Shown in pieces: positions 37,801 through 50,063 of a DNA stretch of 64,000 nucleotides; within the stretch, counting starts at the first letter, position 1, and each line of letters opens with the position of its first letter. A program made the position numbers and the translations under genes. Source of the DNA: Scleromitrula shiraiana (lineage: Eukaryota; Ascomycota; Leotiomycetes; Helotiales; Sclerotiniaceae); the NCBI GenBank assembly GCA_028455995.1, contig JABELC010000008.1:124001-188000 (forward strand), given 5' to 3'. The notes beneath the pieces are model-generated. The model did no database searches. It saw only the letters and a program-made list of their open reading frames with translations, and had not been told where the DNA came from.

Positions 37801-40800
37801 AATATTATTTATTTAAAATCGAATTATACTATATTTATAGATAAATAAAATATTCTTTTATTAAAAAATTGAATAATTTATTTAATTATATTAATTATAA
37901 AGATAAATTCAATTATAAATAATTAAAATAATTTATAAAGTATTATAAAGAATGCTAATTCTATATTGATAAACCTAAAAAATTTAAATTTAAATTTTAT
38001 AATAATATCAAATTTAATTTTATTATTATAATTAATATAATATATATTAATAATAGTTTTATTTTTTATATTATTGATAAAGTAATTTGATTTAATATTA
38101 TATACTTTATTAAGGATTTATTAATTATAATAATATAAAATATATTTTATTTTATATAGATCAATATTTATAATGGCCTTTTTGAATTAATTATTTATAA
38201 TTAAAAAATTTATTTTATAGAAAAAGACTTTATTGATAATATTTATGTAATTATAGTTAAAACTAAATATATATTTGTTAAAGTTTATTATTTTATTAAA
38301 ATAATCGAATATTATTACAAAGTAATTTAATAAATATATATAATTATTATTAAAGAATTTGAAGATGTTAAAGAAATTAATAAAGATATAAAATTATAAA
38401 TAATTATTAAAACTATTAATAATATTGTTAGTTTAAATGGTTTTATTTTTATTTTATTAATATTTGGTGTATTTCTTTATTTGATATTTTTCAATTTTTT
38501 TATTTTATTTATTTTATAGTATATTATTATAATTAATAAAGTAATGAATAAAATATAAAAAAAATATATTAAATGAATAATAATAAATATTTTATATTAA
38601 TATAATAAATTATTTATATTTTATTTATATAATTTCAAATTTGGATTTTTAATTTTTATTTATTAAAAAAAAAATATCTAGGATGGACTATATGAATTTA
38701 TCAAAATGGAAGGTTAAATATATATAATTAAAATAAACAATTTTAATAAAGAATTTAGAAATATTTTAATAAAATTATATATAGAAAAATTTGAAATATT
38801 TAATAAATTATTTAATAATATAATTAATTTTTTATTAATAAAAAATTTTATTCTAGATTTAATTAATGATAAAGACTTTAATAACTTAAAAATATTTTAA
38901 TTAAAAAAAGCGTTTATATATTAAATAAAAAATTTATTTTTAATCTAATTTCTATTTTAATTTTATATTTAAAATTAATAATTGAAATTTTTTGTTGAAA
39001 ATAAATTTTAGAATATAATTAAATATATTTTAATAATAATAATAATAATAATTATATTATTAAAAATATCTTTAATATATATATTATTATAGATTTTTTA
39101 TTAATTATAAATCAATTTCGTTTATTTTATAAAAAGAAAATAAATAATTTATTAAAGAAAGATATATTTAAAGTTGTTAAAAAAACGATATATTAAAAGA
39201 TACCTAAATTTTTTATAATAAATTTATTGATTTTATTAAAAATAAAGGTATATTAAAAGTATTTAAAAAATCTAGATTAATAATTTAAGGTTATAATAAT
39301 GAAAATAAAAAAATAGTTTTAATAAAATCCTTTATTATTTAATATATTAATTATAAAATTATATTTTATTTTATAGTTTTATAGAATATATATCAATATA
39401 TTTAATTATATTTTTATAATATATTATAAATATATATTTAATTAAAAGTATTTTTAATTTATATATTTTATATTAAATCTTTATTAAAAGCAAATTTTAA
39501 ACTAGATACAATCTTTAAAATTATATGCTTATTTTACAATATTATAAAATTAAAAAACTATTAATATTTTATATATTATAATTATTATATAAAAGTTTTT
39601 GAAATAATCTTCTTCTTATTTAATAATTATTTATTTTATATTAATAAAAATAAAAAATTAAATATAATTAAATTATAAATTAATAATATCTTTATTTTTA
39701 TTAATAAAGAATTTATAGATAAAAAAAAAGTTTAAATCAAAAAAAAAGATTATTTTTTAAAAATATAAAAATAATTAATAATTAATTTTCTTTTTAAATT
39801 TAATAGTATTTTAATATAAATTAATAAAAACAATATAATTACATTTATTTAAAAATAATAATATAACAAACTTTATTTTATAAAATATTTCTTTATCAAT
39901 TTTAAATTATATATAAAAATCAAGAAGAATATTTTTTTAAAAGAATAATATATTATTTAATAAGTCTATAGTATATATATTATAAACATTTATCAATTAA
40001 AAACATTATTTAATTTATTATATATAGTCTAAATCATTAATTTAATTAAAAACAATATAAATATTTTTAATAAATATATTTAATAATAAATTAATAATTT
40101 TAATTATAGCCTTATATTTATTTTTTTTAAAATAGAATCATTATAAATAATCTATTTTATTAATATAAGTTTTATAAATAATACTAATCTTTTCTTTCAA
40201 ATTGACTTTATTATAATATTTATTAATAAAAACAATAATATAAATATTATTTATTAATTTTTTATTAAATATAAATAAATCATATAAAGCATTTTTATTT
40301 TAAAATTATATAAAATAAAATATAAATTTAATATTATTATTATAATCAAATCTAATATTAACAAAATTATAAATTGATTAATTAATAAAAAGATCATAAT
40401 TAGTTTTATATTTTTTATAATTTATATTGATTTAAAATTATTTTATAAATATTTAATTAAATTCAATATTTTCTAAAAAAAATATTTAATAATTAATCTA
40501 GCCTTTATTTATTAATTATATAAACATAAAAAAATCATAAAAATTAAATAAATCATTAATAATACAAATCTTACTAATACAATAATAAAATCAAAGCTTT
40601 ATATTGCTTTTAAAAATCTTATTAATATTAATAAAATCAATATCAATATGAAAAAATAAATTGAATATGAATAAATCATTTTATTTATTTAATAAGATAA
40701 ATTATAATCATTCAAATTAATATTTATTATAGATTAGTTTATATAGTATATTAATATATTATAATAAAAAAAATATAATAAAAAAAATATAATAATATAA

Positions 40801-41109
40801 AGAATTAATATAAAAAATATAAAAACATAAAAAACTAATATAAAAAAAATATAAAGAATAATAATATTTATTAAAATCATTAAAATATCATTATTCTGAT
40901 CCAAAAATAACTCTTTCAAAAACAATATTTACTAAAATAATAGTAATTACAATTCTATATATACTTTTTTTAAATAACATTTTTTTTATTAATTATATTA
41001 TGTATATATATTTTAACCCTTTAATCTATTTTATAGAAAAATAAAGGAAAATAATACTATAATATATAATAAATTTAGTTTAACTTTCTTTTTTTTCAAA
41101 TAATACTAA

Positions 41110-41271
41110 TATTAAAATATAGATCACAAAATAATATATAATAAATACATGATCACAATCATATATATATACGACTCAACAATCTATACCATAGATAGAT
41201 CAATAATAACAAGAATATCAAACACAAACCACAATACCATAATCGTACGACTTAACCGAAGTAAAACCACA
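41110..41271 (+). repeat. 3' LTR of copia-like element C (162 bp)
   Basis: TATTAAAATATAGATCACAA to GTAAAACCACA. It retains many C residues lost in the 5' copy and lacks many G residues kept there. It is followed by AATAT, matching the left flank. Confidence 0.9.
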
Positions 41272-41889
41272 AATATATTAAAATATAATTGAATAATATA
41301 AGAAAATATTTAGATTATTAATAATAAATATAAATATTTTAATTTTAAAAAAATTTATTTTTAATTTTAATTAATATAATAATATTTTAAATGTTAAAAT
41401 TAATTCTTTTTATTTAAATTAATATAAATTTAAAAGATTATTATATTATAAAAAAATAAATAATATAAATTTAATTTAATTATAATATAAAGATATTTAT
41501 AATTTTTATTATTATTTAATTTTAAATTAATAATTTTAATAGTATAATTATATTTATTTTATATTATATTTTATTTTAAATTAATTTTTTTAAAAAAGAT
41601 ATTATATAATTAAATTCTTTTTAATTCAAAATTATTAATATTTTTTTTTTATATATTATTGATATTTTAAATATCAATATTTTGAAAATTAATATTTTTT
41701 TATATTATTAATATTTTAAATATTAATATTTTAAAAATTAATATTTTTATATATTTTAAATTTATATTTAATTTATCAAAATAATTTTATAATTAGAATT
41801 CAAGAAATGAATTATATTATTAAATTTTTTTAATAATATTTAATAATTTATGTATTTTTTATAATTTATTATTTATATTTATATTATTA

Positions 41890-42240
<351 letters not shown>

Positions 42241-42642
42241 TAATATGATTATTATGATTATTCTTATAAAATTCAATAAAATAATATTATAATATATTTT
42301 TAATTTAAATAATAATTATAAATTTTATATAAAGATAAAATAAAAACATTTATAAATTATTTTAATTTTTAAATTTATATATATAAATATAAATTATTTA
42401 TTATTATTATAATGATTTTCATTTTTCTTATTTAATAATAATGAAAATTTTATTTAATTTTTATATTAATATAAATTTATTTTAAAAATATTTTATAATT
42501 ATTATTATTAATATAAACTTAACTTTTTGAATTTTATTTTTTTTATAAAAAGATTATTAATTTTAATTTTAATATTTTCTTTCTTTCTAATATTAAAACT
42601 TTTATTAATTATATTCTTTTGAAATATCTCTCTTATTTTTAC

Positions 42643-43290
42643 TTTTATTTTATTTTATTTTATTCTATTTTATTCTATTTTATTTTATTTTATTCTATTT
42701 TATTCTATTTTATTCTATTTTATTCTATTTTATTCTATTTTATTTTATTTATTTTATTTTATTTTATTTTATTTTATTTTATTTTATTTTATTTTATTTT
42801 ATTTTATTTTATTTTATTTTATTTTATTTTATTTATTTATTTTATTTTATTTTATTTTATTTTATTTTATTTTATTTATTTTATTTTATTTTATTTTATT
42901 TATTTATTTTATTTTATTTTATTTTATTTTATTTTATTTTATTTTATTTTATTTTATTTTATTTTATTTTATTTTATTTTATTTTATTTTATTTTATTTT
43001 ATTTTATTTTATTTTATTTTATTTTATTTTATTTTATTTTATTTTATTTTATTTTATTTATTTTATTTTATTTTATTTTATTTTATTTTATTTTATTTTA
43101 TTTTATTTTATTTTATTTTATTTATTTTATTTTATTTTATTTTATTTTATTTTATTTATTTATTTTATCTTATTTTATCTTATTTTATCTTATTTTATCT
43201 TATTTTATCTTATTTTATTTTATTTTATCTTATTTTATCTTATTTTATTTTATTTTATTTTATTTTATCTTATTTTATCTTATTTTATTT
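42643..43290. repeat. (TTTTA)n pentanucleotide tract, about 650 bp
   Basis: TTTTA repeats with a TTCTA variant block at the left (42661-42740), a TATCT variant block at the right (43163-43285) and occasional 4-base units. The period of 5 keeps one reading frame open for 242 codons (FYFIL repeats), which is not a gene. Confidence 0.95.
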
Positions 43291-43443
43291 TTTATTTCTT
43301 ACTTATTTTTATTTTTGTTTTTATTTTTATTTATTTACTTTTTTTGAAAATTTTAAAAGTTTTAATATAAGATTTAATTCTTTTAATAAATAATATTAAG
43401 ATATTTAGTATTGATTTTATTATTATTTTCAATATTCTTTATT

Positions 43444-43766
43444 AATATAATATTATTTAATATTGTTTAATATTATTTAATATTATTTAATATTATTAAT
43501 ATTATTTAATATTATTTAATATTATTTAATATTATTTAATATTATTCAATATTATTTAATATTATTTCATATTATTTCATATTATTTCATATTATTTCAT
43601 ATTATTTCATATTATTTTATATTATTTCATATTATTTCATATTATTTCATATTATTTTATATTGATTAATCTTATTTAATCTTATTTAATCTTATTTAAT
43701 CTTATTTAATCTTATTTAATTTTATTTAATCTTATTTAATCTTATTTAATATTATTTAATATTACT
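43444..43766. repeat. 10-bp tandem repeat in homogenised variant blocks
   Basis: Successive blocks of AATATTATTT, then CATATTATTT, then ATCTTATTTA, then back to AATATTATTT. Each block is nearly uniform, which suggests local homogenisation by slippage or gene conversion. Confidence 0.9.
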
Positions 43767-43834
43767 TTTTAATATTATATTTTAATCTTTTCAAATAATT
43801 TATTTCTTTTATTAAATTATCATTATATATTATT

Positions 43835-44225
43835 ATTCATTAATATATATATATATATATATTAATATAAATTTTAATTAAATCGATTAATTTTATTATT
43901 AAATAATATTTCTTTTATAATTAATAATATTATATAATATTTCAATTAAAAAAAGACTTTTCTTTAAAATATTATATAATATAATTATTTTAAATAACTT
44001 TTTATATTAAACATTATAAATAAAAAATATTTTTTCTATATTTTAAATTTATATAAAATATTTATATAAAATTATATAATAATAAAAATTATATTATTAA
44101 AATCATTTAATTAAATTTTATTTATTAATATATTCTTTATTATTTTATATTAATATATATAATTATAATTAATCGATTATTAATCTATAATTATTAATAT
44201 TAAATTTATTAATAATTAAAATTAT
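43835..44225. repeat. Second copy of the 8240-8610 dispersed repeat
   Basis: Shares the order of blocks with 8240-8610: TATATATA run, ATCGATTAATTTTATTA, TAATAATATTATATAATATT, then TTTTAAATTTATATAAAA and TAATAAAAATTATATTATTAAAAT. Both copies are AT-mutated. The class is unknown. Confidence 0.55.
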
Positions 44226-44473
44226 ATATCTTTTTTATAAATTATATATTTTTATTATAAAAAGTTTTTCAATAATTAATCAATTATTAATATATAAAAT
44301 TTATATAAAAATCTTTATTTTCTTAATTCATACTTTATTATTATTAATATATTTAAAATTTAAAAAAATAAATAATGATTATAATCATAAAATCATTTAA
44401 ATTAACTTTATTTTTATATATTCATTATTTTTTAATTAAAAATTAATATATAATATTTCATATTAATATTAAT

Positions 44474-44765
44474 TTTAAATAAATAAATAAATAAGTAAAT
44501 AAATAAATAAATAAATAAGTAAATAAATAAGTAAATCAACAAGTTAATCAACAAATAAATCAACAAGTAAATCAACAAGTAAATAAATAAATAAATAAGT
44601 AAATCAATAAATAAATCAATAAGTAAATCAATAAATAAATCAATAAATTAATAAATCAATAAATTAATTAATTAATAAATAAATTAATAAATAAAATAAT
44701 AAATGAAATAATCAAAAAATAATCAAGAAATAATCAAGAAATAAACAAGTAATAAACAAGTAATA
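44474..44765. repeat. AAAT/AAGT/CAAC tandem tract
   Basis: Four-base-period AATA repeats with regularly placed AAGT and CAAC variants (AATAAGTAAATA, AATCAACAAGTA), then ACAAGTAATA units. It continues directly into the 12-bp minisatellite. Confidence 0.85.
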
Positions 44766-44770
44766 ATAAA

Positions 44771-45070
44771 ATCACTTGTTAGATCACTTGTTAGATCACT
44801 TGTTAGATCACATGCTAGATCACATGCTAGATCATATACTAGATCATATGCTAGATCACATGCTAGATCACATATTTTTAAAAAGCTTGTTCAAAAGCTT
44901 AAATTTAACTAATCAACTACTTTAAAATATTGATTTTAATCAATCATTTATATTAAAAAAGTGCTAAAATTCTTTTAAAACGCTAATAAAATCATCTTTA
45001 TATTATACCAAAAAGAAAAATGAGTAGACTCGTATAAAACCTCTCTTTTTGTAAACAAAAAGAAGAGGCA
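44771..45070. repeat. TIR unit 3, right part, with expanded 12-bp minisatellite
   Basis: About nine tandem copies of GATCACTTGTTA / GATCACATGCTA (44774-44872), then AAAAGCTTGTTCAAAAGCTT and the same 3' half as units 1 and 2, ending AAGAAGAGGCA at 45070. It completes the unit opened at 34591. Between the halves sit copia C and about 3.5 kb of simple repeats. Confidence 0.7.
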
Positions 45071-45814
45071 ATCAATAATTATAATTTTTTAAAGTCAATT
45101 ATATAAATAAAAATGAATTTTCTTATTATTTTTATATATATTATATTATTATAACTTAAAATTTTAATATACAACTATATCATTAAAAAAAAAAATACAT
45201 TTTCAAATATAAATATTTTCAAATTATTATTAATATCTATCTTTTTAAAAATCAATAACCATAATTTTTTTAAATAAATCTAATAATATATTAAAAATCT
45301 TTTAATCAATTTAATCTTTATCATATAAAAAAATCTTTTAAAAAGAATTATAATTGTTAATTTTAAAAAAAATAAATATTTTACTATTCTCAAAATATAT
45401 ATTTTAAACTTAAAGCATTTTATATCAAAATTCAATTTCAACTTTAATTATTTTAACTTTCTTTAACATTACTATAACGCCGTTGATGTAATTTATAGAT
45501 CTATAAAATATTCAATTTAAAATAACGATTCAATTAAGCCTAAAATCATCATTAATATATAAATATTAAAAATGAAAAAATTGAATAAGTTCAAGTTTAA
45601 AACAAACCTTGTTTATAAAAAATTTTTAAAAATAAAATTTTAAATCAACCATATAATTTAAATATTTAATACTAATTATATAAATAATAATAAATAAAAA
45701 CTTTCAAATAATATAATTCTTTTTTTAATAAATTATAATTAAAAAATAAAAATATAATATTAAAATGCTCTCACCAAACAAAATCAGTTCCTTATCAAAA
45801 AAACGCCTAAAATG
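45071..45814. other. AT-rich relic without recognisable content
   Basis: AT-rich sequence inside the 12.1-kb TIR segment, with no open frame or motif. A small less-mutated patch (ACGCCGTTGATG) lies near 45478. Confidence 0.5.
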
Positions 45815-45941
45815 CCTCAGACCCTTGCGGAGTTGAACTACTTCGGTTAAAAAATAGGTAATTTTCATACTAAAACACTAGTAATTTTCCCATATTATAA
45901 CGTTCCAAATTATTATTCAGTTCAACTCCAAGGGTCTGAGG
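45815..45941. repeat. 127-bp MITE-like inverted repeat
   Basis: The left arm 45815-45839 begins CCTCAGACCCTTG and the right arm 45919-45941 is its reverse complement except for a 2-base indel. The core of about 79 bases is of normal composition. The right arm is also the inner part of the terminal repeat of the 12.1-kb segment, so this may be a subterminal inverted repeat or a short deletion derivative at the element's end. Confidence 0.75.
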
Positions 45942-45950
45942 ATGAGATAA

Positions 45951-46016
45951 TTGTCGAGAGTATATATCTTCTCAATGAGTACGTGACGTAAGGTCACGTG
46001 TTTGACTGTACAGACA
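45951..46016. repeat. Right part of the split family-2 LTR
   Basis: TTGTCGAGAGTATATATCTT to CTGTACAGACA matches the last third of the LTR at 11286-11449, including ACGTGACGTAAGGTCACGTG. It starts with the duplicated TTGTCGAG and is followed by CTAAT. Confidence 0.8.
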
Positions 46017-47178
46017 CTAATATTAATATTAAAGTCAAAGAAAATATTAATACTAAATTTTTATAAAAATCATTTAAAGAATCATAAAATAAAAAAGTTC
46101 TTTTTTTAGATTATAATAAAGTATTTCAAGGTCTAATTCATGAAGTCGTTTTTAAATACTTGTAAGATATTATTATTAAAAATATAATAATAAATGTATT
46201 TTAAAGTTTTAAATCGAATATATAATAAAAAAATCTTATTTTTAAAATTATTTTTGAAGTTGAATTTATTTTCAAATATTTCGCAAAGTTCATTATATTC
46301 TTTAAAATTTTAATTAAAAAAAATAATTTAAAAGAAAAAGATTTTTTTTTATTATATTGATTTAAAACAAAAGCTAGATAAGGGTATTTATATAAATGAT
46401 TAAGAAGAGATATTATATTTTAATGAGGAAGATAAGTTCTTTATTATTATGCAGGGGGGGGATGGGGAAAAAAGAAAGGAAAAGGAAAAAAATAGATTTT
46501 TATAAGATAAATAAGGGTTTATTTATTTTTAAAGAATATTTCTAAATTCTTATAAATCTTATTAATTTAGAGATAATAATATCTTTAAATAAAAATCAAA
46601 GTTTTTTAATATAATTTTTATAGATCCAAAATATAATGAATATATAAAAAGAAATAAAAAAGAAAAATAAAAATAGAACAATAAAAGAGATCTCGTTGTT
46701 ACTAAAAATGATCTTAAGAATTTAAGGATATTGTAAAGATCACTGGAAAATGTTTTGAAAAAGTAGAAATTAAAAAATTAAAATATTAAAAAATTAAATT
46801 TAAAAAAACCAAGTTAAAAACATATATAATAGACATAAAAACTTGTAATATCGCCTTAACGTTTACATATTCTATTTTAATATTATATATTGTTTGTAAT
46901 TAAAACACTTTATTGATATTTTAAATTCAATTTTAGTTTTTTCAAAAATATTTTTATTATTATAATGTCGCTTTAATATTTATAATATTTAATCTATATA
47001 ATATTAATTAATATAATTTTACTATAATAAAATAATATAATATATAATAATATTATTATTAATATTAATATAATATTTTTTTTATTGATCTAACTATAAT
47101 ACAGATTATTAAATCGTATATATATACAACTATAGTCACGTGCTGTCACGTGCTACCCTTGTGATCTATATCCCAACA
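46017..47178 (-). mobile_element. 5' fragment of a copia-like element (element G, - strand)
   Basis: The LTR occupies 47012-47178 (on the - strand TGTTGGGATATAGATCACAA; the least mutated LTR start in the window, with GCACGTGACAGCACGTGAC). The leader and gag start follow down to about 46017, matching element C up to about 35815. The rest of the element is absent at the junction with the family-2 LTR. The outer flank is AATAC (47179-47183). Confidence 0.8.
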
Positions 47179-47183
47179 AATAC

Positions 47184-48798
47184 CAGTATCAATATCCCTC
47201 TATTCCAACCCTTGCAGTAAATCTTCCACTGCACTTAAAGTCTAAAACCCACTCACCCAAACCTCCTCGTTTCAGCTCCTCTCTTTCTTCAACTCGTACT
47301 CTAAAATATCTCATCTCTTCTCATCTCATCTCATCCCATTCACTTTAATAACCTACCTGCTCACTTATACTTACCACCAAGTAAATGTCCACATCCAGAT
47401 TCATATCCATATCCATATCCATATCCATATCCAATCAATCTCCCAATCCACACAGAAGAAGCTAAAGCCTACCCAATACCACCACTCTGAAGAACAATGC
47501 ATCCATTCATATATAACCAACAATCCCAACAAACCCATCAATATTTGAAAGATCTCTTCCGAGGTTAATATATGTTTATGATAAATGACTTAATGATTCG
47601 ATCTACCATTTACTGTATGAGAATATCAGAGCAGCTCTTTCCTTTTTGCTCAGTGATGTAGATACATCGAATGATCACCAATCCGCATTAGATAGATAGA
47701 TAAATAGATAAAAAAAAATAAAAAATAAACAAACAAACGAATAAATAAAGACAAAGTATACTACAGATATCTCACACTAGCAACAAACTGAAGAGAAATA
47801 AAGTAAAGTAAAGTAAACAGAAAAAGCGAAGTGAAATAAGCGATGTAAATAGTACTATTTATTCACCATCTCATTTCATCTCATCTCATCTCATCTCATC
47901 TCATCTCATCTCATCTCATCTCATCTCATCTCATCTCATTTCATCTCATCTCATCTCATCTCAGCTCATACATAAACCGTTATCGCATCGTTCATACTAG
48001 TATGTATGTTGATTCGTACGACTTCCTAGATATCAGCTCTCTTATACACCATATCATATCATATCATACCATATCAACACCATACCATATCATACCAACA
48101 CCAGATAACACCAGATATTACTAGTACGTATCTTTCAATTACAAGAAACTCGTACTCGTACCAAGTTCACACGCACATCGGGTTCCGAGGTTTTGGCTAC
48201 TCGGTCTGTCGCTTGGTTGGTTGGTTGGTTGGTTCATCGTTTGGTATTTCTAGTTGCGGGAGTGCTTGGGATTGATGGATGGTATAGTATCTAGATTTCC
48301 CATTTAAGTGAATGAAAACCTTCAAACTTCAAACTTCAAACTTTCCACTTTTAACTCTAGACCATGGGTCTCCGATTTCTAATCCTATAATATAGTGTCA
48401 TATATTCTATAATGGACATCTGCGATAGATTAGTGTAATAAGCTCATGAAGGAGTTCAATGCGAAGGCCTTCACTTCGATTGACGTATTGGAGTAACATT
48501 GCATTGCAGTGGGACTTTTGGGATATTGAGGTATTTCCTACTTGGGAAATTGTCACGATGATGGGTTGTTTTTGTTGATTGGTTGATGTAATGTATGTAT
48601 ATAATATGTATATGCACCCTCTTGTTCTCTTCTGTTCTGTTTTTTTTTCTTTTCTTTCATACTATATGATCAACACACTATCGTCACCATCATCAACACT
48701 AATACCAGCGCTGTTTTAGATAAGCATGCTAAGAAACAATTGACTTCCTCATTTACATAACGCTAAATCCAACCAAATCCAACCAACTAACCACAACA
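47184..48798. other. Intergenic region with microsatellites
   Basis: The return to normal composition at 47179 is abrupt. It holds ATCCAT repeats near 47400-47440, a long TCTCA tract at 47868-47965, CATAT runs near 48050 and a TTGG run at 48217-48233. No gene or RNA was recognised. The last 150 bases are CA-rich and could be a leader for the ORF at 48799. Confidence 0.6.
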
Positions 48799-49062
48799 AT
48801 GTCCCCACCCCCTCAACCCCCAAACCCAAAACCTCCACCTCCACCTCCACCTCCAGCACTCCCGGTGTCCCCAAAAAATCTCCACCACATCCACCTCTTC
48901 CCGCAACCCGCAAACTTCTTCATCCTTCTCAACACCCTCCAAAGCACCACAAACATTCGTAGCCGAACCCGGATTAATGGATGCGGGGCGGAAGTTGATG
49001 GCGCAGAGACGGAAGGGGGAGGTGGGTCCGGTGAAGCAGCGGAGGGGAGGAGGAAGGATTAG
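48799..49062 (+). CDS. Small Pro-rich ORF, uncertain reading frame
   Basis: An ATG in a good context (ccacaacaATG) after a leader-like CA-rich stretch opens an 87-codon frame. It begins MSPPPQPPNPKPPPPPPPP, encoded by a CCACCT microsatellite. In its second half another frame of the same strand looks more protein-like: the frame that reads SSFSTPSKAPQTFVAEPG continues GLMDAGRKLMAQRRKGEV and stays open to TAG 49088-49090. So the true protein may change frame within the Pro-rich tract, through an unseen intron, an indel or a sequence error. I do not recognise either version. It is convergent with the VPS37-like gene, whose stop lies about 100 bases on. Confidence 0.35.
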   Translation: MSPPPQPPNPKPPPPPPPPALPVSPKNLHHIHLFPQPANFFILLNTLQSTTNIRSRTRINGCGAEVDGAETEGGGGSGEAAEGRRKD

Positions 49063-49166
49063 GGGGTATGGCTGTAGTAGAGTGGAGTAGAGTAGAGTAG
49101 AGTATAAATCAAGTCAATCAATCCGCACAAGATCAATCCCATCCATCCATCCATCCATCCACCCAT

Positions 49167-50063
49167 CTACCTCCAACCACCCACCCTCCCCTCGTCCCAC
49201 CTCTCCTTCCTCTCCCTCCTCCCATAATAAACCTTCTTCGCCTCCCTATACCTCCTCACCCAATCCCCGGCCTCCCTCTCACTAACCCTCTCATCCCTAT
49301 CCCCGTCTCCCCCCGCACTCCCACCCCCATCCAAAAAACTCTCCTCCATAGCCCGACAAATCATCTCCTGTTCCACGACCCCCTGTCCCAACTTCACATA
49401 CAGCGACGAGGGCGAGAACGGCGATAGTGCTCGGTCCATTTCCTCCTGCTTGGATTTCCACTGGCGCTCTAGGGCGTGGGTGGAGAGGAGTTGGGCTTGG
49501 GTTTGCGAGCGGAGATGAGAGAGCCGCGTTTCGAGTGTTAGGAGGTGCGTGGCTAGGGAGATGTTTTCGTCGAGGGCGGATTTTAGGGGGGCCTGGGAGG
49601 AGGGGATAGAGGGGTGGGCGGTGTGTTTGGAGTGGGTTAGGGCGGCTAGGAGGGTGGGTTGGGAGAGGAGTTCGGCGAGGTCTTGTTTACTATTTTTGGG
49701 TTGGTTAATTTCATGCTTTTATTTGTATTTGTGTGATGAGTGGATGATGGTATAAACATACGATTTATCCTGTAAAATCTTGGGTAGCCATTGATCACCC
49801 GGATCCGGAATAGCAGGAGGAAGGTCCCTCGAACTCATAGATCCATCTTGTTGACGGAACTCATGTGACATGGATGATTCCCCTGGAGGTCTTGAAAATG
49901 ATTGGGTGTGAGTTGTAGGTGTACCTTGACGACTCACATCTCTTGAATTTGGCTTGGGGGGCGGTGGTGGTGGGGTGTTGGAATCCATAAACGATTGGGA
50001 ATTTCTGGGTGGGGGTGCTTGGGGTGGATATTGTGATGTTGAATATGATGTTGGTGATGACAT
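49167..50063 (-). CDS. vps37: VPS37-like ESCRT-I subunit (Mod(r) domain)
   Basis: On the - strand, exon 1 (50063-49762) and exon 2 (49689-49167) join through a 72-base intron (GTATGT donor) to a 274-residue protein. The first 90 residues are Pro/Ser-rich (SYSTSQYPPQAPPPR, a PPPPPPKP run). Then WLPKILQDKSKQDLAELLSQ and PTLLAALTHS begin the Mod(r)/VPS37 helical domain. Next come the coiled-coil LATHLLTLETRLSHLRSQTQ, LERQWKSKQEEMDRALSPFS and a tail with SLYVKLGQGVVEQE and VRRYREAKKVYYGRRERKER. VPS37 proteins are the third subunit of ESCRT-I and help sort ubiquitinated membrane proteins into multivesicular bodies. The join is in frame and restores the domain exactly. The region carries an acidic Gly/Asp insert (GGGSAGGDGDRDER). 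Fungal members are divergent, hence moderate certainty for the family name. Confidence 0.8.

Larger units (their letters stand above)
34652..41271 (+). mobile_element. Complete Ty1/copia-like element C, RIP-inactivated (6620 bp)
   Basis: Two 162-bp LTRs (34652-34813 and 41110-41271) enclose a 6.3-kb interior, with AATAT target duplications at 34647-34651 and 41272-41276. Landmarks as in A and B: Asp/Phe-rich gag region at about 36120-36240, integrase C-terminal region at about 38390-38800, RT start KSRLII at 39268, then the RT end, RNase H and 3' region to 41109. All frames are closed by stops, so it is not functional. It is the best reference copy for the family in this window. Confidence 0.85.

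Noticed and set aside
30647..40925. Similar - strand membrane-like frames at 30647-30862 and 40734-40925
   Set aside because: Both lie at the same place in the 3' part of copia elements B and C. RIP on the other strand makes Ile/Phe/Tyr-rich frames, so the similarity reflects the repeat and not a separate gene.
42619..43347. 242-codon open frame of Phe/Tyr/Ile/Leu repeats
   Set aside because: It results from the TTTTA pentamer tract; a period of 5 repeats the same codons in every frame and no non-repeat coding sequence is present.
44771..44876. CRISPR-like array
   Set aside because: The 12-bp repeats are directly tandem with no spacers, and the host is a eukaryote.
49427..49755. + strand Gly/Trp-rich frames
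   Set aside because: They are antisense to exon 2 of the VPS37-like gene, which has a clear domain and intron structure.
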